A stretch of DNA of 64,000 nucleotides from Sphagnum magellanicum (GCA_021904315.1 CM038908.1:14342501-14406500), one strand, 5' to 3'. Positions 36,640 to 49,816 are shown, numbered from the stretch's first letter. The notes: generated from the letters alone by a model not told the origin. Translations and numbers: made by a program.

Positions 36640-36990
36640 ATCCATGTACTTAACTTTTAGTTCGATTTCAGTTCATTCTTAATTAAATTTTAATTAAATT
36701 TCAGTTCATTTCCATTTAATTCATAGTTCACTTCTAGTTGATTATTAATTCACTTTAGCTAGTTTTTAGTTAAATTTTAATTAACTATAAGTTAACTCCC
36801 AATTAACTTTTAGTTAGCTTCCAGTCAACTTTGAGTTAAATCCTAATTAACTCTTAATTAATTTTTAGTTAAATTTTAGTTAATTTTAGTTAAATCTAAT
36901 TAACTCCTAGTTAACCTAAGAGTTAATTGGAAATGAACTATGGAATTAATTGGGTTAACTAAGTTAACGGTTGAACTAATAATTAACTCC
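36640..36990. repeat. TTAACT/TTTTAGTTAA degenerate minisatellite
   Basis: Roughly 350 bp are built from short (about 15-18 bp) variants of TTTTAGTTAACTCC and ATTTTAATTAA. After about 36905 the motif appears also in inverse form (AGTTAATT, GTTAACTAAGTTAAC), giving local dyads. It is noncoding. Confidence 0.7.
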
Positions 36991-39900
36991 AATTCACTAT
37001 AAGGTAATTTTGCAACCCATGTGTCTTGGAAGTGATGTTTCATTTCATACAATTTTTTTTTTCTTACTATTATCAATATCAAATTTTATTTGGGTTGGAT
37101 AAAAAATAACACAATCATCAATAGTAGCCCTAAAGCCTTGGCTAGAACTAGCATTAGGTGTAATAAATGTAAGGGGGACATGTTTAAATAAAACAACTTG
37201 TGCTTGAAATCCTTGGGAAGACCTAATGGTGGCATTGCCCAAAGCTTCTAGACCCAAACAAACTTGATGGATGTGATGCACAAGTAATAAGTTGTAATTA
37301 ATACATGACAAAGTAGGTGACAAAATAATTGCAATGTTTTTTGGAAGAAAATATGCATACAAAACAAGCCACACACTCAAGCTGTAAGCATCATGATCTA
37401 GAATTTAAAATCTGCACATAGGTTACAAACTACAAGAAGTTTGGACTGAAATACATTGACTACAAGTTTAAACACATCAATTGCAAGTATCACCCACATT
37501 CACAAAGTTCATAATTGTTGCAATTCCGATCATAATCATGATTCACTATAAGTTTGAATTGCATTCATGATTATATTTAAATGTGATGAAAAAACCGACA
37601 AAGAAACAAGCAACATACTTACCCTTTTAAATGGACTATGGAGTTGTGTTGCTATTGTAGCCAACCTACTCAAGATTTAAGATTCATGAAGTCCAATGGA
37701 GATCTAAAAAAACCATTGAGTTTTGATTCTAAAGATTTGACCCATGAACCATTAACTTAAAAAATTTGAAAGAATTGATGCACCATTGATTTTTAAAATA
37801 TGAAATACCCAATGGCTTTGGAATTTGGAAATTTGATGGAAATGGACAAAAGAATCATTGAAAGCTTGGAAGGGGTGGTTGATTGTTGGCCAACTTGCAC
37901 GCAATGCAAGAGCAACACCAAAAGTTAAAATAACTATTAGGCCATGGCAATGGGCCTCTACCACGACCCATTTGTGGTGTAGATTCTACAAACTGAAATT
38001 AGATGCATCTAGCATTCAAGGCGTGAACTACATTGTTGCAACTATGGGCTACAACTATCAAATACATATTGGTATTATGATATACCCAATGCATGCTACC
38101 AATTTGCTACATTATGTCATTGTAACAATGCCTGTGACATATGAACTTGATGCGTATTAATATTATGATCTACCCAACATAGGCTATTGAGTTGCATAAT
38201 TGCAACAACACCCATAGTCCATGAATTTTGGAAAAAAAACTATGCTTTAGCAATGATTCATGAGCATGTTGTTACCTACATCATGCATATGCACAAGTGA
38301 TAATGCACTTTACAATGTACTTAAACATTTAGAAATTAAACACAAGTGACAAGTATGAAACTTCTAATTATTTCATAAAGTGGGTTGTGGTGTAACTTGT
38401 TACTTGATTCTTGAAAAGTTGAATGGCACCAATGAGCCTTGAAGTTGAAACTTGAACTATGAAAGTACTTGGGATTTCGAGTTTGGGATTCTGGATCTTC
38501 AAATACAAAACTTAGTGTTCACAAGTTGTAAGCTTGCCACTTGTAGTTTTTCAAACTTAGAAACTTTTCTTGAAAACACATTGCATAAGTCAATGGCTTT
38601 CCAAACCAAGTGAAACATGCAACAAAACACTAAATGGTGATCAATGAAAATAACAATGACCTTTTCTTAGCTTTGGTTTGGGATCTGACAAAAGTGACAA
38701 TTTGGAATCAACCACAATGGCAAACCTTAAACCTAAGATGGAGGAATTTGGCACATTGATCATGTAATCAAATGTCATTCAATGGCAACAAGTGTAAGCT
38801 TTAAACAACTTCTCTTGTGAACCTTGATAAAACAAGATTGGGTTTGTCAATTTTTTTTAAAATTCATGTTTTCTTTAAGTTTAGAGGTAAAAACCCCTTT
38901 GCCATAAATAGGGAATTGGCAAAAAATTGATAATTAAAAAAACATTGCTTATATGCACACCTAAAACCTAGCCTTGGATAGAAACATTTAAAAATACATC
39001 GCCTAAGTCCTTTATCAAATTTAATTCACATCAAGTTTTTTCACACCTATATCTATTGGGGTGAATCTTGTGACAAGTCTTTCCCCTCTAAGACATGTTG
39101 GGCCAATTACATGGACTTCGCCTTGAGCCTAGGCTCAAAACCCAAACCTAGCCAACATTGGTTAAAAAGTTGATGAATAAATGTAGTGGCTTTTATTGAC
39201 AAGCCACCCATTAAAATAATTGACCTAGGTGGTAACATTTAATTGATTATCATCTTACACTAATTATGATTTCATCTTCATTAAGGGGCTGAAAAAATAA
39301 TGTGCATATTATTTTAGTTCTCATAGACAGTGATAGCGACCTAAAATGCTTGGTGTGAGGGGATATGCTCTTGAAGTAAAAATCGAACCAAAATTTAAAA
39401 CTATATATTGGAATACGATAGAATGAATTATAAAAGAACTTTTGATTTAATGGATTTTGAGTTCGTCAAAATGAAATCACTAATGGTTTAAAATTTATTT
39501 GAATAATTTATCTTCCAAAAGTTAAAATCTATGTAAATGTCAAGGTTTAACAAGGTTGCATCATGCTTTTAGCATGTGTGGGAGTTGATGAACTCTTGCC
39601 AAATTTTATTTTTAAAGAAAACACCAATTTGGGAGGGGAAATGGAGGAACAAAAAGAAAAGACCAACATTAAAAAATTAATTAATTATATAATTATATAA
39701 AAGGGAGAAACATATCCCATGGTGTTGATCATGATAAAACCTATCATTGCTTAGGTTGCGATTCTCATTACCACTTCTTAATAAATGACAATTCACAAAG
39801 TTAAAATTTCTATTTGAAAGGGATTGATAATGATGACATCAATTAGAATGCTAACCCCATAGTTGGAGAGCACAACATTAACTCACTAACATGAAAAACA

Positions 39901-40999
39901 AAAGGAATAACGATACATGTATGTACATGTGTCTGTTTGTTGAAAACATGAAACCTAACATCTTTAACAATGAAAGCAAAGACATTCTAAATGAGATTGT
40001 GAGATGCAATGCGTTCCCCCACGGGCACACAAGAGAAAATGTATTCCCGTTGGTCTATAAGTTAGTCAAAAATGCAATGAACCATGTGATGAGTTGTTGG
40101 ATGAAAAAGATTCAACATAATGTGTAATATTAACAAAAAATGGTTAAAATCATACAAAAATGATGGGATGACTAAGTAAGCAAAAAGCCATGTGCCCAAA
40201 CTTGAACAAACTTGAACTTATGCAAGACCTCAAGTGACAAATAAGGTGATAAATCATGTCAAATATTATGATGTTGGAAAAGGAGTGCTCATGCAAAGAG
40301 ATTTGACATGCTTTCAAAATTTCATCCATGAATGTAGTTTTATCCATGCAAAACATATTTTACCACACTTGTATCCACTTGATGAAGTTTGTGGACGTCT
40401 TCACATTTCACATTTGTGGCCAATGGATCTTTATTTGTGATCAACTTCAATCCATGAAACAATGTTTCATCCAATTGGTCAATTGAACAAACATGAAGGC
40501 CTTGACAGTCGTATGGTGTATGAGAACAAGGATGAATGAAAAAATGAAATCTAACAGCATCATGAACCTTCATGCCAACTCTCTTTTATGTGGCCTTGAA
40601 ATGCCCTTCTTGGATGAAGGTGCTTGAGATATTTGGATGAAACCAGACGGACTTCATGCAAATGTGCTTCGACACATTTTACGCCGCTGGGAAAGGTTTT
40701 AGGGTTTGGCGCTCCACCGCAAAACAGCGTTCTTTGCAAGCCTCTTTCTGTCTGTGTGGAAGGAAGGCCGGAGCCACATCGACCCGCAGGATCGCAGTCT
40801 GCAAAATATTCAAGTGGAGAAGAAAAATCGCAGCTAGCTGTTTCCCTGTTGCTGCGGTGAGTTGTTGTTATGTTGCTGTTCCAATTTTTTCAGTTTTTGG
40901 AGTCGTTGCTTTTGTGTTTTTTTTTCTCTCGATCAGCAATTTTGTTCTATCTGAGGTGCGTGCTCTGAGGTTTTCTTGTATGCTGTGCAGAGTGAAGAA

Positions 41000-41014
41000 A
41001 TGCAAGAAGAATGA
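41000..41014 (+). promoter_or_regulatory. Minimal uORF overlapping the PLAC8 start codon
   Basis: After the leader-intron acceptor near 40990, the first ATG (41000) opens a four-codon frame whose TGA (41012-41014) overlaps the main ATG (41011-41013) as ATGA. Such an arrangement could reduce initiation or allow reinitiation at the main start. The effect is inferred from sequence only. Confidence 0.4.
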
Positions 41015-42567
41015 ATGGAGCCTATCTACCACCAGTCTATGTCCCGGATCTTCACTCTGATGAGAAGGATGATGACCTTCCACCATTGTCACCTTCACAA
41101 ACCCAGCACTTGTTGGATCATGGAGGGTCTATGTCCTCAGCAGCAGCAGTGCAGCAGCATCCACCGCAGCAGCAGCAGCAGCAGCAGCAGGCGGCCTTTC
41201 ACTGGACTTCAGGAATTTGTGCCTGTTTTGATAATATGCCTGTTTGTATGTCCCTGCTCTTTTGCTACTGTTGTTTTCCTACTTATACATTCTTCACTTG
41301 TGCACAAGTCATGATTCGGTTTTAGTTTCTGCTTCTGCTGGTTTGTATCACATGAGAATAATGTGGGCGAGGGCAGGTTGTTTGGGGTGCTGGTGCCCGT
41401 GTGTGCTCTTTGGAAGGAATGTAGAAATGCTGGAGGGCAGGCCATGGCTACGACCCTCTATGGAGCATGTTCTTCTTTGGGGCATTCCATTTGCTGTCTG
41501 CTGTGCTCTTTCCAATACAGCAATTGGTCTCCTTGTTGCTTGTGTTCCCTGCTATGCCTGCAGATTCCGCCGTGCTCTTCGCAGCAAATATAATCTGGAG
41601 GTAAGAGTCTCCTCATCTTTATATCACACTACTGTGTCTGTAATTACAAGGGCATGACATAGTTAAGGCTAGCTAAATAGGAAGTATCAGTTGTGTTCCT
41701 CTTGCTCTTTCACCTTTGAAGGCTCTTAGAATGTAAAGGTCCACACTCATCCTTTGAGTTGGATTTGGATTCTTGTTTGGATGTCAACTTTGAGATCTCA
41801 TCATGCTAATGATGGTCTTGATTTCTTGTCATGATGCTCTCAGGATGCTCCATGTGGAGACCTCATCACACACTTGTGCTGCCACATGTGTGCAAATTGC
41901 CAGGAGCATCGTGAAATGTGTGAGCGCACAACAATGGCAATTGACCTTTCTTTAGTCAGGCCCCCACCTACTCAGAGAATGGGTGCAGGCAAGTTACAGC
42001 TCTTTCCCCACTGGAGCATGCAGATTGCAATCTGCATTTCAGTATGCATTTCTGTGCACCTGGTGTTGCACTATGTTTTGCTTCACACTCCTGTTGAGCT
42101 TGAAATTCTGCTGTACTGTAGTATCAATTTCTTCCTCCAACTTTGGACCATTTGTGTGTATGTAGTCCCTGAATATGTTCCCAGATATGTAATGCATGTT
42201 TGAATGGTGCATAGCCTGGTTCCTCCACTTGCCTTGTGAACAATATCCTTATATGTGGCATACTGTGGTATGCAGAATATCAGCCCTGATTTGCCATGGT
42301 GTCACCAAATCTGGAAGTCATTCTCTTGTGGTGACAGGGTTGAAGTACATTGCTAGAGCTGTGGAGGTGATGGAATGCCCTGACTTGAAGTCCCATCCAA
42401 TTTGTATAGGTTTACTTCTGACATCACATTTGATGTCAAGGGTTAGCAGTTTAAAGCTGCTTGGATGTACATAAGATTGAATTTTGATTGATGGGGTTTG
42501 TACAGGCAGCAACGTGTTGCCAAATGTCTGGATCCTTTGCATTGAAGACTTTATGCACATGTTCTGA
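41011..42567 (+). CDS. PLAC8-domain cysteine-rich membrane protein
   Basis: Exons 41011-41245, 41377-41600 and 41844-41988 join in phase; a proposed last exon is 42506-42567 (221 residues in all). The N-terminus is Pro/Gln-rich with a CAG-encoded polyglutamine run. The PLAC8 core follows: CCLGCWCPCVLFGRN, a hydrophobic hairpin (WGIPFAVCCALSNTAIGLLVACVPCYAC), FRRALRSKYNL, then DAPCGDLITHLCCHMCANCQ and EHREMCERT. Plant PLAC8 proteins include plasma-membrane metal-resistance factors and cell-number regulators; which role this one has is not visible. Exon 3 ends at a strong GC donor (CAG|GCAAGT). If that intron is not removed, translation runs on to 42203 (272 residues), so the C-terminus is uncertain. 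A leader intron (donor near 40858, acceptor near 40990) precedes it. Confidence 0.85.
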
Positions 42568-42569
42568 CT

Positions 42570-44150
42570 AAGTGGTTACCCAGTGGATGGTGGCATTGGT
42601 GGTTCATACAGAAAACCCTGAACTCATGGCAGTTTACATGCTTTCAAATCAGGGGTATTATTTTAAGGTCTCAGAATTGCTTTATTTGGTTGTGGTTCCA
42701 AAGCTGTGCACCATACTCATAGTGGTTCCAAACATACACAGTCGAGTGAATAAAGTGAACATTCTAGCGTAAGTGGAGTCATGCAGGGAGGTGCAGTTGA
42801 GTTGTAGACTAAATTAGTCTACAATACCATCATGTTTTGAGTTCATGTTTGGGTCCCCCTGTAAGTGTAAGACAGTTGATGGAAAGTGAGAAACATTATG
42901 GTATTTTTCTTGTGTTTTGTCTTTTACACAGTCATCTTTCAGTTTCTCTGTGTTTTTTCCTTCATTGTGTTGTCAAACTCGGTTTGTAACACATCGTTTA
43001 AAAGATTTCAGTGTTCTTTTGTTATCACTGACAAGGATAAATGCAATAGTAGCTCTGTGTTTTTCTGTAAAGGAGACTTAAGGTTGCTTAATTCAATGAG
43101 ATTAGTTCTCTTGAAAGACATTTTACATTAAGTTGAGGTTGCCAGAATCTGAAGTTTTAAAGTCTTCATAATTCTCTGAATGCCCCTAAACTAAACTAAA
43201 CTAAACACATGGATGAATCATGAAATTAAGTTGAACTTGAAGGCGTGGATGATATTTTTCACAAGGGATGATATGGCATATCACATAATGAATGAGATCA
43301 AATAACACAAATGAAATTCATGACTTGGATGAAATGAATTGCATGGATTAAAGTGATTGTAATTGACCACATGGATAGCCATGGACCATTTTGTTCAAAA
43401 TATGGATGATATTAAAGATATGTGAAATTGGAACACATGATGAAATTTGGCAATATGGATGAAATAGCTGACAGCAGAAGTGACAAAAATTACATTAGAA
43501 AAACATGATCATATGAATGACACTAAATGGAGTATACCACAATGATGCAATTAAACACAGATGAAACTTGATTGCAAGGATGAAACTTAGCTACTTGATG
43601 AAGTTAATAACATAAAGAACAAGGATGAAATGATGGTCATAGTCATCCATGCCTGTAATTTCATCCATATTGTTTGAATCCATTCATATAGGAAACTACA
43701 TCCATGTGGTCAGATTCATCTGTTAAATCAAATTTCATCTGTGGTATCTTTCATCATTCATGTTGAGGACCACTTTCATCCATGTCGTCAAAACTTTCAA
43801 CCATGAATTTCTACAGTTTCGACCAAGTGCTACAATTTATCTATGTTATTAATTCCATCTATATGCTCTGATTTTCATCCATATAATTTATGTTGGTTTC
43901 ATCCATATAAATTATTTGGTTTCATCTGCCTTGATCCACATGAAGGATTCATTTTTCATCCATTATCATGTTAATTTAATCCATAACAGTCCTACATGCT
44001 GGTCAAATTCATCCATAATCACAAACTCCATTTATTATCCAGTTCATTCCCAAAAGGTACCTAATGGCCCAATTATTGAATGTGGGGAAAATTTCATCCA
44101 TGACCATCCGCATGCGCATCGCCATCGCCGTCCATATGTGCGCGCGGACA
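42570..44150. other. Intergenic region, PLAC8 to FAD-Rieske gene
   Basis: The first part is PLAC8 3' flank without a further gene. From about 43200 to 44110 it is filled by the short-motif strand-switch array described separately. Confidence 0.6.
43200..44110. repeat. Short-motif array with strand switch (ATGGATGAA / TTCATCCAT)
   Basis: From about 43205 to 43640 the motif GGATGA/GATGAAAT recurs every 15-35 bases on the plus strand. From about 43648 to 44105 the same motif recurs in inverse form (TTCATCCAT, TTCATCTG). The array as a whole has rough dyad symmetry around 43645. Individual units are too diverged for a perfect hairpin. It lies about 1 kb upstream of the FAD-Rieske start codon. 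Confidence 0.65.
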
Positions 44151-44156
44151 CACAAG

Positions 44157-44187
44157 CCTCTCTCTCTCTCTCGCGCGCGCGCGCGCA
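44157..44187. repeat. (CT)n(CG)n microsatellite
   Basis: A CT run is directly followed by a CG run of about eight repeats. Alternating CG is prone to Z-DNA and is rare in this AT-rich window. It lies in the promoter or leader region of the FAD-Rieske gene. Confidence 0.8.
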
Positions 44188-45128
44188 CAGTCCCTCTCGA
44201 TTGAACTTTGGAGCTCATTCGAGTCCCAGAACATTTCTTACTATAAATATATGCATGCATTACTGTGCATGTGCATGCAAACCGTTCTTTGAGTGCGGCG
44301 TTTGAATTCTTAAGCACTGGATTCTTAAGATATTACGGCAGGGTCGGAGGAAGTTCCTGCATAGCAATGTTGTTAATATCAAGGCGGTAGCTGATTTTCG
44401 CTGATAGTTTTCTCCTCCCGTTGACAACAACAACAAACAACAAGCAAAAAACGGGCAAACAACGACATCGTCGTCGTCGTCAGTTTGGACTCTGGAGCTG
44501 TTGCTTTTAAATGAGTGAGGTATGCATTTTTGTATACTGATTCCATGTTTCGATGTGATTGTTTTTTTCCTTTTTTTTTTATCGGATGTGATCGTGTTGG
44601 TTGGGAGCGCCATCTAGGTATTTTGTTAAGGATGTTTTGAAGAAGAAACAGAACGTGTTGATCTGGTCTGAGAATGGATCGCGATGTTCTGAGAACGTGT
44701 AGAGTGGTGATTCAGTTGCACATTCTCAAAATATGTTGTGATTCGACGACGACCTGCAAGTGTAACCAAATTGCTTGATCAAGATTCATACAGTATTCAG
44801 AAGATTTGATTCGAGACTTGCAGATCTGCTCTAGATTTGTTCCAATTATGCAATAAAAAGCTGTAAGATCTGTGAACTGGGAATCCCCCCGGAGGTTCTT
44901 GAAGCTTATCGCGTATCTGGTTTTCTTGATGACGAGCAAATCGGAGCAATGCCTTAGAGTAAGGACCAAAGTAATGGATGATTGAATCTTGCATGGCCGT
45001 GCAATCTCTAGAGGCATAGAGGTTATATATCTTGACCGTGTTTGCTGCAAATGTTTCTAGAACTCTTCGAATGCAAAGTTCTCTGAAATTGAAACTCTTC
45101 TGGTGACGAGCTGTGTGATGATCAGAGT

Positions 45129-48100
45129 ATGGCAGACTGCAGGGCGAGTCCAGAAGCTGCCGAAGAAGAAATTCCGGGTCTTCGGCACACAGTTTGGGAT
45201 CAACAAGACCAGAAAGTACAGTATCCGAAGCTACAGAAAGATGTGAGTGCCGATGTGGTGGTCGTAGGAGCGGGTATTGCTGGCTTGAGCGTCGCCTACA
45301 ACCTTGTGAAGGAAGGGAAGAAAGTTATAGTTCTCGAAGCTCGTGTCATAGGTGAGAACATGAACCTCATCGTGTTTGCAGAGTTTTGTTTCTTCCATTG
45401 CAGATCCAAGAGAAAAATCGTTTCTCTTTGTCCAAGAGTCTGTTGTGAAATCCTGACATGTAGTAGAGAGATATGTACACTACTTGTCAGGTGCGGGCCA
45501 GACAGGCAGGACGACAGCACACATAATGCCATGGTTTGATGATTTCTACCACATAGTCGAGAAGGTCCATGGCACTCGCAAGACACAGCTGGTGGCCGAC
45601 AGCTACAAGAAAGCTGTGGACTGGATTGACCAAACTGTGGAAGAAGAGAACATCGAGTGCAACTTTTCACGCGTCGATGGGTACCTTTTTCCTCATGATG
45701 ATTCAAAGCAAGCACATGACAGTCTACAAAACGTAAAAGCTCTTTCTCCACACCTGTTTTCCACATCTTCCTTTGCACCTGCTTTTCCCTTCTTTCAACT
45801 TCTGTTATATTCTGCTTCAGCATCTAGATATGATTCATTGCATGCTTTCCTTTTGATGACCCGCACAGGAAGTTATCCTTTGTATATTTATTGGAACACA
45901 TTAGATAAAAGGGGCTTTTTTTTGGGGTATGCTATGTATAGCATACCAGAAATTCAGGAAGAGTCGATAAATGGATTCCTTCCCCAATGTAATGAACTTT
46001 TAAATTTCAGGGTTCTCACATAAATTTTGTAGGATCCCTGATGCTTGAATTGCGAAGTTCTGTGTGGGGGAGGTGCCTTGATTTACAAAGATGAAATTTT
46101 TTAAGTTCATTAAGTATGAAGGCATTGCTGTCATTGCCTTCATTGCCTTCATTACCTTCAGCCCTTGGTTCATGAGGTGGAAGGCAGTGACAGTGGTGCC
46201 TTCCCTTCCATAACAACTGAGAATCTGGGCAATCTGAACAATCCAAACTACCTTCAAAATAGCTTCCCTACCTGAGGGAGCTTATGTGAAATGGCCGCTC
46301 TAGGCTAGGGAGCAGGAAGTTGCACCGGGGAGGTACCCTAAATTGCACATAATATTTTAAGTATATCCTCATAATTCAATTCTAAGCACCTTATTTAGCT
46401 TTAAGTATATTAAATTTTACTTTTCAAAAATAAGTTGCCCCTACATTTTTCTGCAACATCATTTGGAAAAAAAAATGGAAGTAACTTCCCCTGGGTTGAC
46501 TGATGTCTATAATTTTCTTTTTATCTCTCTCATTTGCTTTGCAGGAATTTGATGCATGCCAGAGACTGAAGTTCAATGTTCAGATGGTAGACTTGCACAA
46601 CGATCCTTCTTGTGGGAGCATCAGCACAGCTTTACGTTTCCCAGATGCTGCTGAGTTTCACCCTTTAATGTGAGTTGCTTCAAAAATTATGCTGTCAAAT
46701 ATATACACACACAGCTATGTCATCTTGCATTGCAGTGTCCAGAGCTGTGGAGGTCATCTTGATTGTGCACAGCACTCAATCTCCATCCTCACATATGAGG
46801 TCTGTGTGCATCCTAGAGTTTCCATTCTTGCTTTTCTTTTCATCAAATCTTTATCAAACCTGGAGAGAATCAAGAGGATTTCAGAATTTTATCATATAAT
46901 TCCTCTTGTCAATTCAAGAGTCCATTAAGTTCCTTGAAAAATGAATCATTACAAAAAAATAATGGAAAGCAGGTACCTGGACGGGCTTGCAAGAGCAATG
47001 AAAAAGAGAGGAGCGCAATTGTATGAACTTACAAGAGCAATGAATTTCCAAGGAAACCAGGTGATCACAGCAGATGGAATTGTAGTTACTGCTGGTGCTG
47101 TGGTGATGGCTACCAATTCTCCACTGAATCACAATCTGGCAATTCATGCACGGCAAACTCCAGATCACAGCTATGTTGTTGGCCTCAAGCTTCCAAAAGG
47201 ATCTGTGAGGTAAATTTTGTCGCTGCCTTTACAGTGTAATGATTCCATGTTTGGATCCCACAAATACATAACTGGAATTTCTGCAACTCCTCTCCCAAAC
47301 TTTCTCATGGTTTCTCCCACTCCAATTGATGGTTTTTCTTTGTAACCAGGAGGGCTCAGTGGTGGGACACAGCTTCACCATATCATTATGTGCGAATTGA
47401 GCAAAAAGACACACATGACATCTTGATTGTAGGTGGCGAGGACACCAGCACTGGCATGAAACCAAATGAATATCCAGATGCATATGCCAAATTGGAGGCA
47501 TGGGCTAGAGCAAGATGGCCTTCTGCAGGGGAGGCTCTGTACAAATGGACAGGCCAGGCAAGCAAGAAATCACTGTCTCCCTCCATGATCAGTACTACTG
47601 TAAAAAGAAATTTCATATGCAATATGACATCAAACAACAAATGCATAATGATAACAAAATTTGCATGTGGATAGTTGAAAACAGGAGTAAATCGTAGAGG
47701 AAGATGTAATGAATCACACATTCACTACTTGTTGATATGTCACAGCAATGCACTTGAGAAAGACCATGTTGTCCACAATGGAAATAAATAATCTTAGAGA
47801 AAGGCACTCACATAGTGCACATTGTCAGGTTTTCGAGCCTGTGGACATGCTGCATATAATTGGTCATGACCCACTGAAACCTGGTGAACATGATCAATAC
47901 ATTGTTACAGGTATGATCAGCAGAAATTCAAATGTTTTCAGCCTTACCAAGACATGCAGATTTTGGCTTTGGTCAACCGGATTCTTGGCTCACCAATCTC
48001 CATACACACTGCAATGTGCAGGTGATAGCGGCCAAGGAATGACAGGCAGCACAATAGGTGGTATCCTCATCAAAGATATGATACTAGGAGTGGAAAACCC

Positions 48101-49256
48101 TTGGGCTGAAGTCTATGCACCCAGCAGATGCCTGCCACTTTCAAAGTCAACAATGTGCAGCCTCATTTCCCAAACTGCACACACTGTTCAGGTTTCTCCT
48201 TGCCCTGACCTGTGATCAAGGCAATCAAATTTGAGTTTTTCAACTTAAACAACAATGAGTTACCAATGAATGACCTTCCCAACAACATTTGATCCTCATT
48301 GCCTGAAAATGTGGATCAAAGTCTGATCTCTATAGTCGACCAAAAAACTTCAGAAACTCTTCAGACAATAATGTAACAAGCCATTGTATCACATGTACAG
48401 AAAGCACACCATAAAACCTGAGTTTATCCATACACTGTGTTTACATATCTTGTGAAGCTTATATTACCTGAGTGCTTGGGTGCAGGGATATAAAGATATT
48501 CTTCCATTTGCTGGTGTAGACCATGTAGATATTGAAGACATGGCTCCTTGCAGTGGATGTGTGGTCCAACAGGGACTTCACAAGGTGGCTATCTACAAAG
48601 ATATCATGGGTGGTCTGCACAAATATTCAGGTCACTTCTTTTTTTGATTCCCGTTTTCATCAGTCCTGTGAAACTATGCTCATGTTAAGATTACATGTTG
48701 ATGTCTGCAACTTGCTGAACATCAAAAGTCACTTGAATTTCTCTTTCAACTAACAAGCATAATCACTCTCAATTTCTGTCTCTCAGCTGAACATTTCTCT
48801 CTTGATGACAAACAACATTGTTGGTTCTCTCCATCTTAACTCATCCTGGTCTCTTATGTTCAAAACCTGTCATTCAAGCGACAATCATTATCCTTCTTCT
48901 GCAGCTCTCCTTGACATCTGTTTTTGCAGAATTGACATAGGACAAATGAATATGCCCCATCTAATAGAAACCAAAAACTCTATTTATTAATTAAGGAATT
49001 TTGATATGTCTGCAATAATTCATACTCTGCCTTCTCCTGCAAGACTTTTAGATTTTCTCTCTTGCAGTTCGGTACTAACTCTGACAATATGGATGGGTGA
49101 TGATGACATGTAGCGGTTTGCCCACACATGGGATGCATTGTGAAATGGAATCCAATCGACCATACGTTTGATTGCCCTTGCCATGGATCTAAATTTGATC
49201 ATTATGGACGCTGCATAAATGCTCCTGCTAAGGCTGACCTCTCTCCACAGAAGTAG
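45129..49256 (+). CDS. FAD-dependent oxidoreductase with C-terminal Rieske [2Fe-2S] domain
   Basis: Nine exons join in phase to 524 residues: 45129-45351, 45491-45732, 46545-46669, 46973-47209, 47350-47557, 47829-47910, 48022-48191, 48486-48630 and 49114-49256. The N-terminal part is a DAO-type FAD fold (VVVVGAGIAGLSVAYNLV, GxGxxG at 47-52; GAGQTGRTTAH; GDSGQGMTGSTIGG near the flavin C-terminal site). The C-terminus is a Rieske domain: Cys480-x-His482, 15 residues, then Cys498-x2-His501 (CPHMGC ... CPCHGS). The same architecture is known from bacterial YhfW-type proteins. Substrate and role are unknown. No transit peptide is obvious, so it is probably cytosolic. A 5'-UTR intron ends three bases before the ATG. 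Intron 5 uses a GC donor (CAG|GCAAGC). Confidence 0.92.
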
Positions 49257-49816
49257 CTAGATCCCAAGTGATCAAAAACCAGGACATAGGTAGTGCAGTT
49301 TTAAGTATGTCTCACATTTTTCATTGACAATGTCAATGAAATTATTATGAAGAAATGAGAGTGTACCTGCAGATGATTTTGCAGACCATACATAGGACAC
49401 AGAACACACTTGCACTTTGTGCACTTCATAGACATCTGCATTCACACAATTTTGGTGTGTAAGATGCCAAGTGTGACCAAAACTAGGATGCTGGTTTTTC
49501 AATTGTTAGCATACCTCGCATTGTTTCTGACAACAATAGCAGTGTGGGAGCAAAAAGGAACAGTGACAGTGTACTTGCACATCATTTTGCACACCATATG
49601 ACAAACCTGAGAGATGCATACTTAAGCAGTTTTAACACCAATTGAGACACAGAATTATGGAAGGTGGTCTGAAAGGCTAGCACCTGTCAGACATTAACTG
49701 ACATAATTACTGAGTTTCTGTCACAAGACTGCACTGAAAACTTGGCCATACCTACTGGCTTAGCTCTACTAAACCTACAAGAGAAAGAGAGGACTGCCAA
49801 ACCCCAAGAAGAAAGA

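Larger units (their letters stand above)
32110..40640. other. Second gene desert with repeats
   Basis: No intact gene is supported. The region holds a local duplication (32337-32945), a 60-bp minisatellite (32971-33150), a tRNA-like B-box segment (34180-34260), a hAT transposase relic (35740-36262) and a TTAACT-type minisatellite (36640-36990). The rest is AT-rich with short open frames. Confidence 0.6.
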
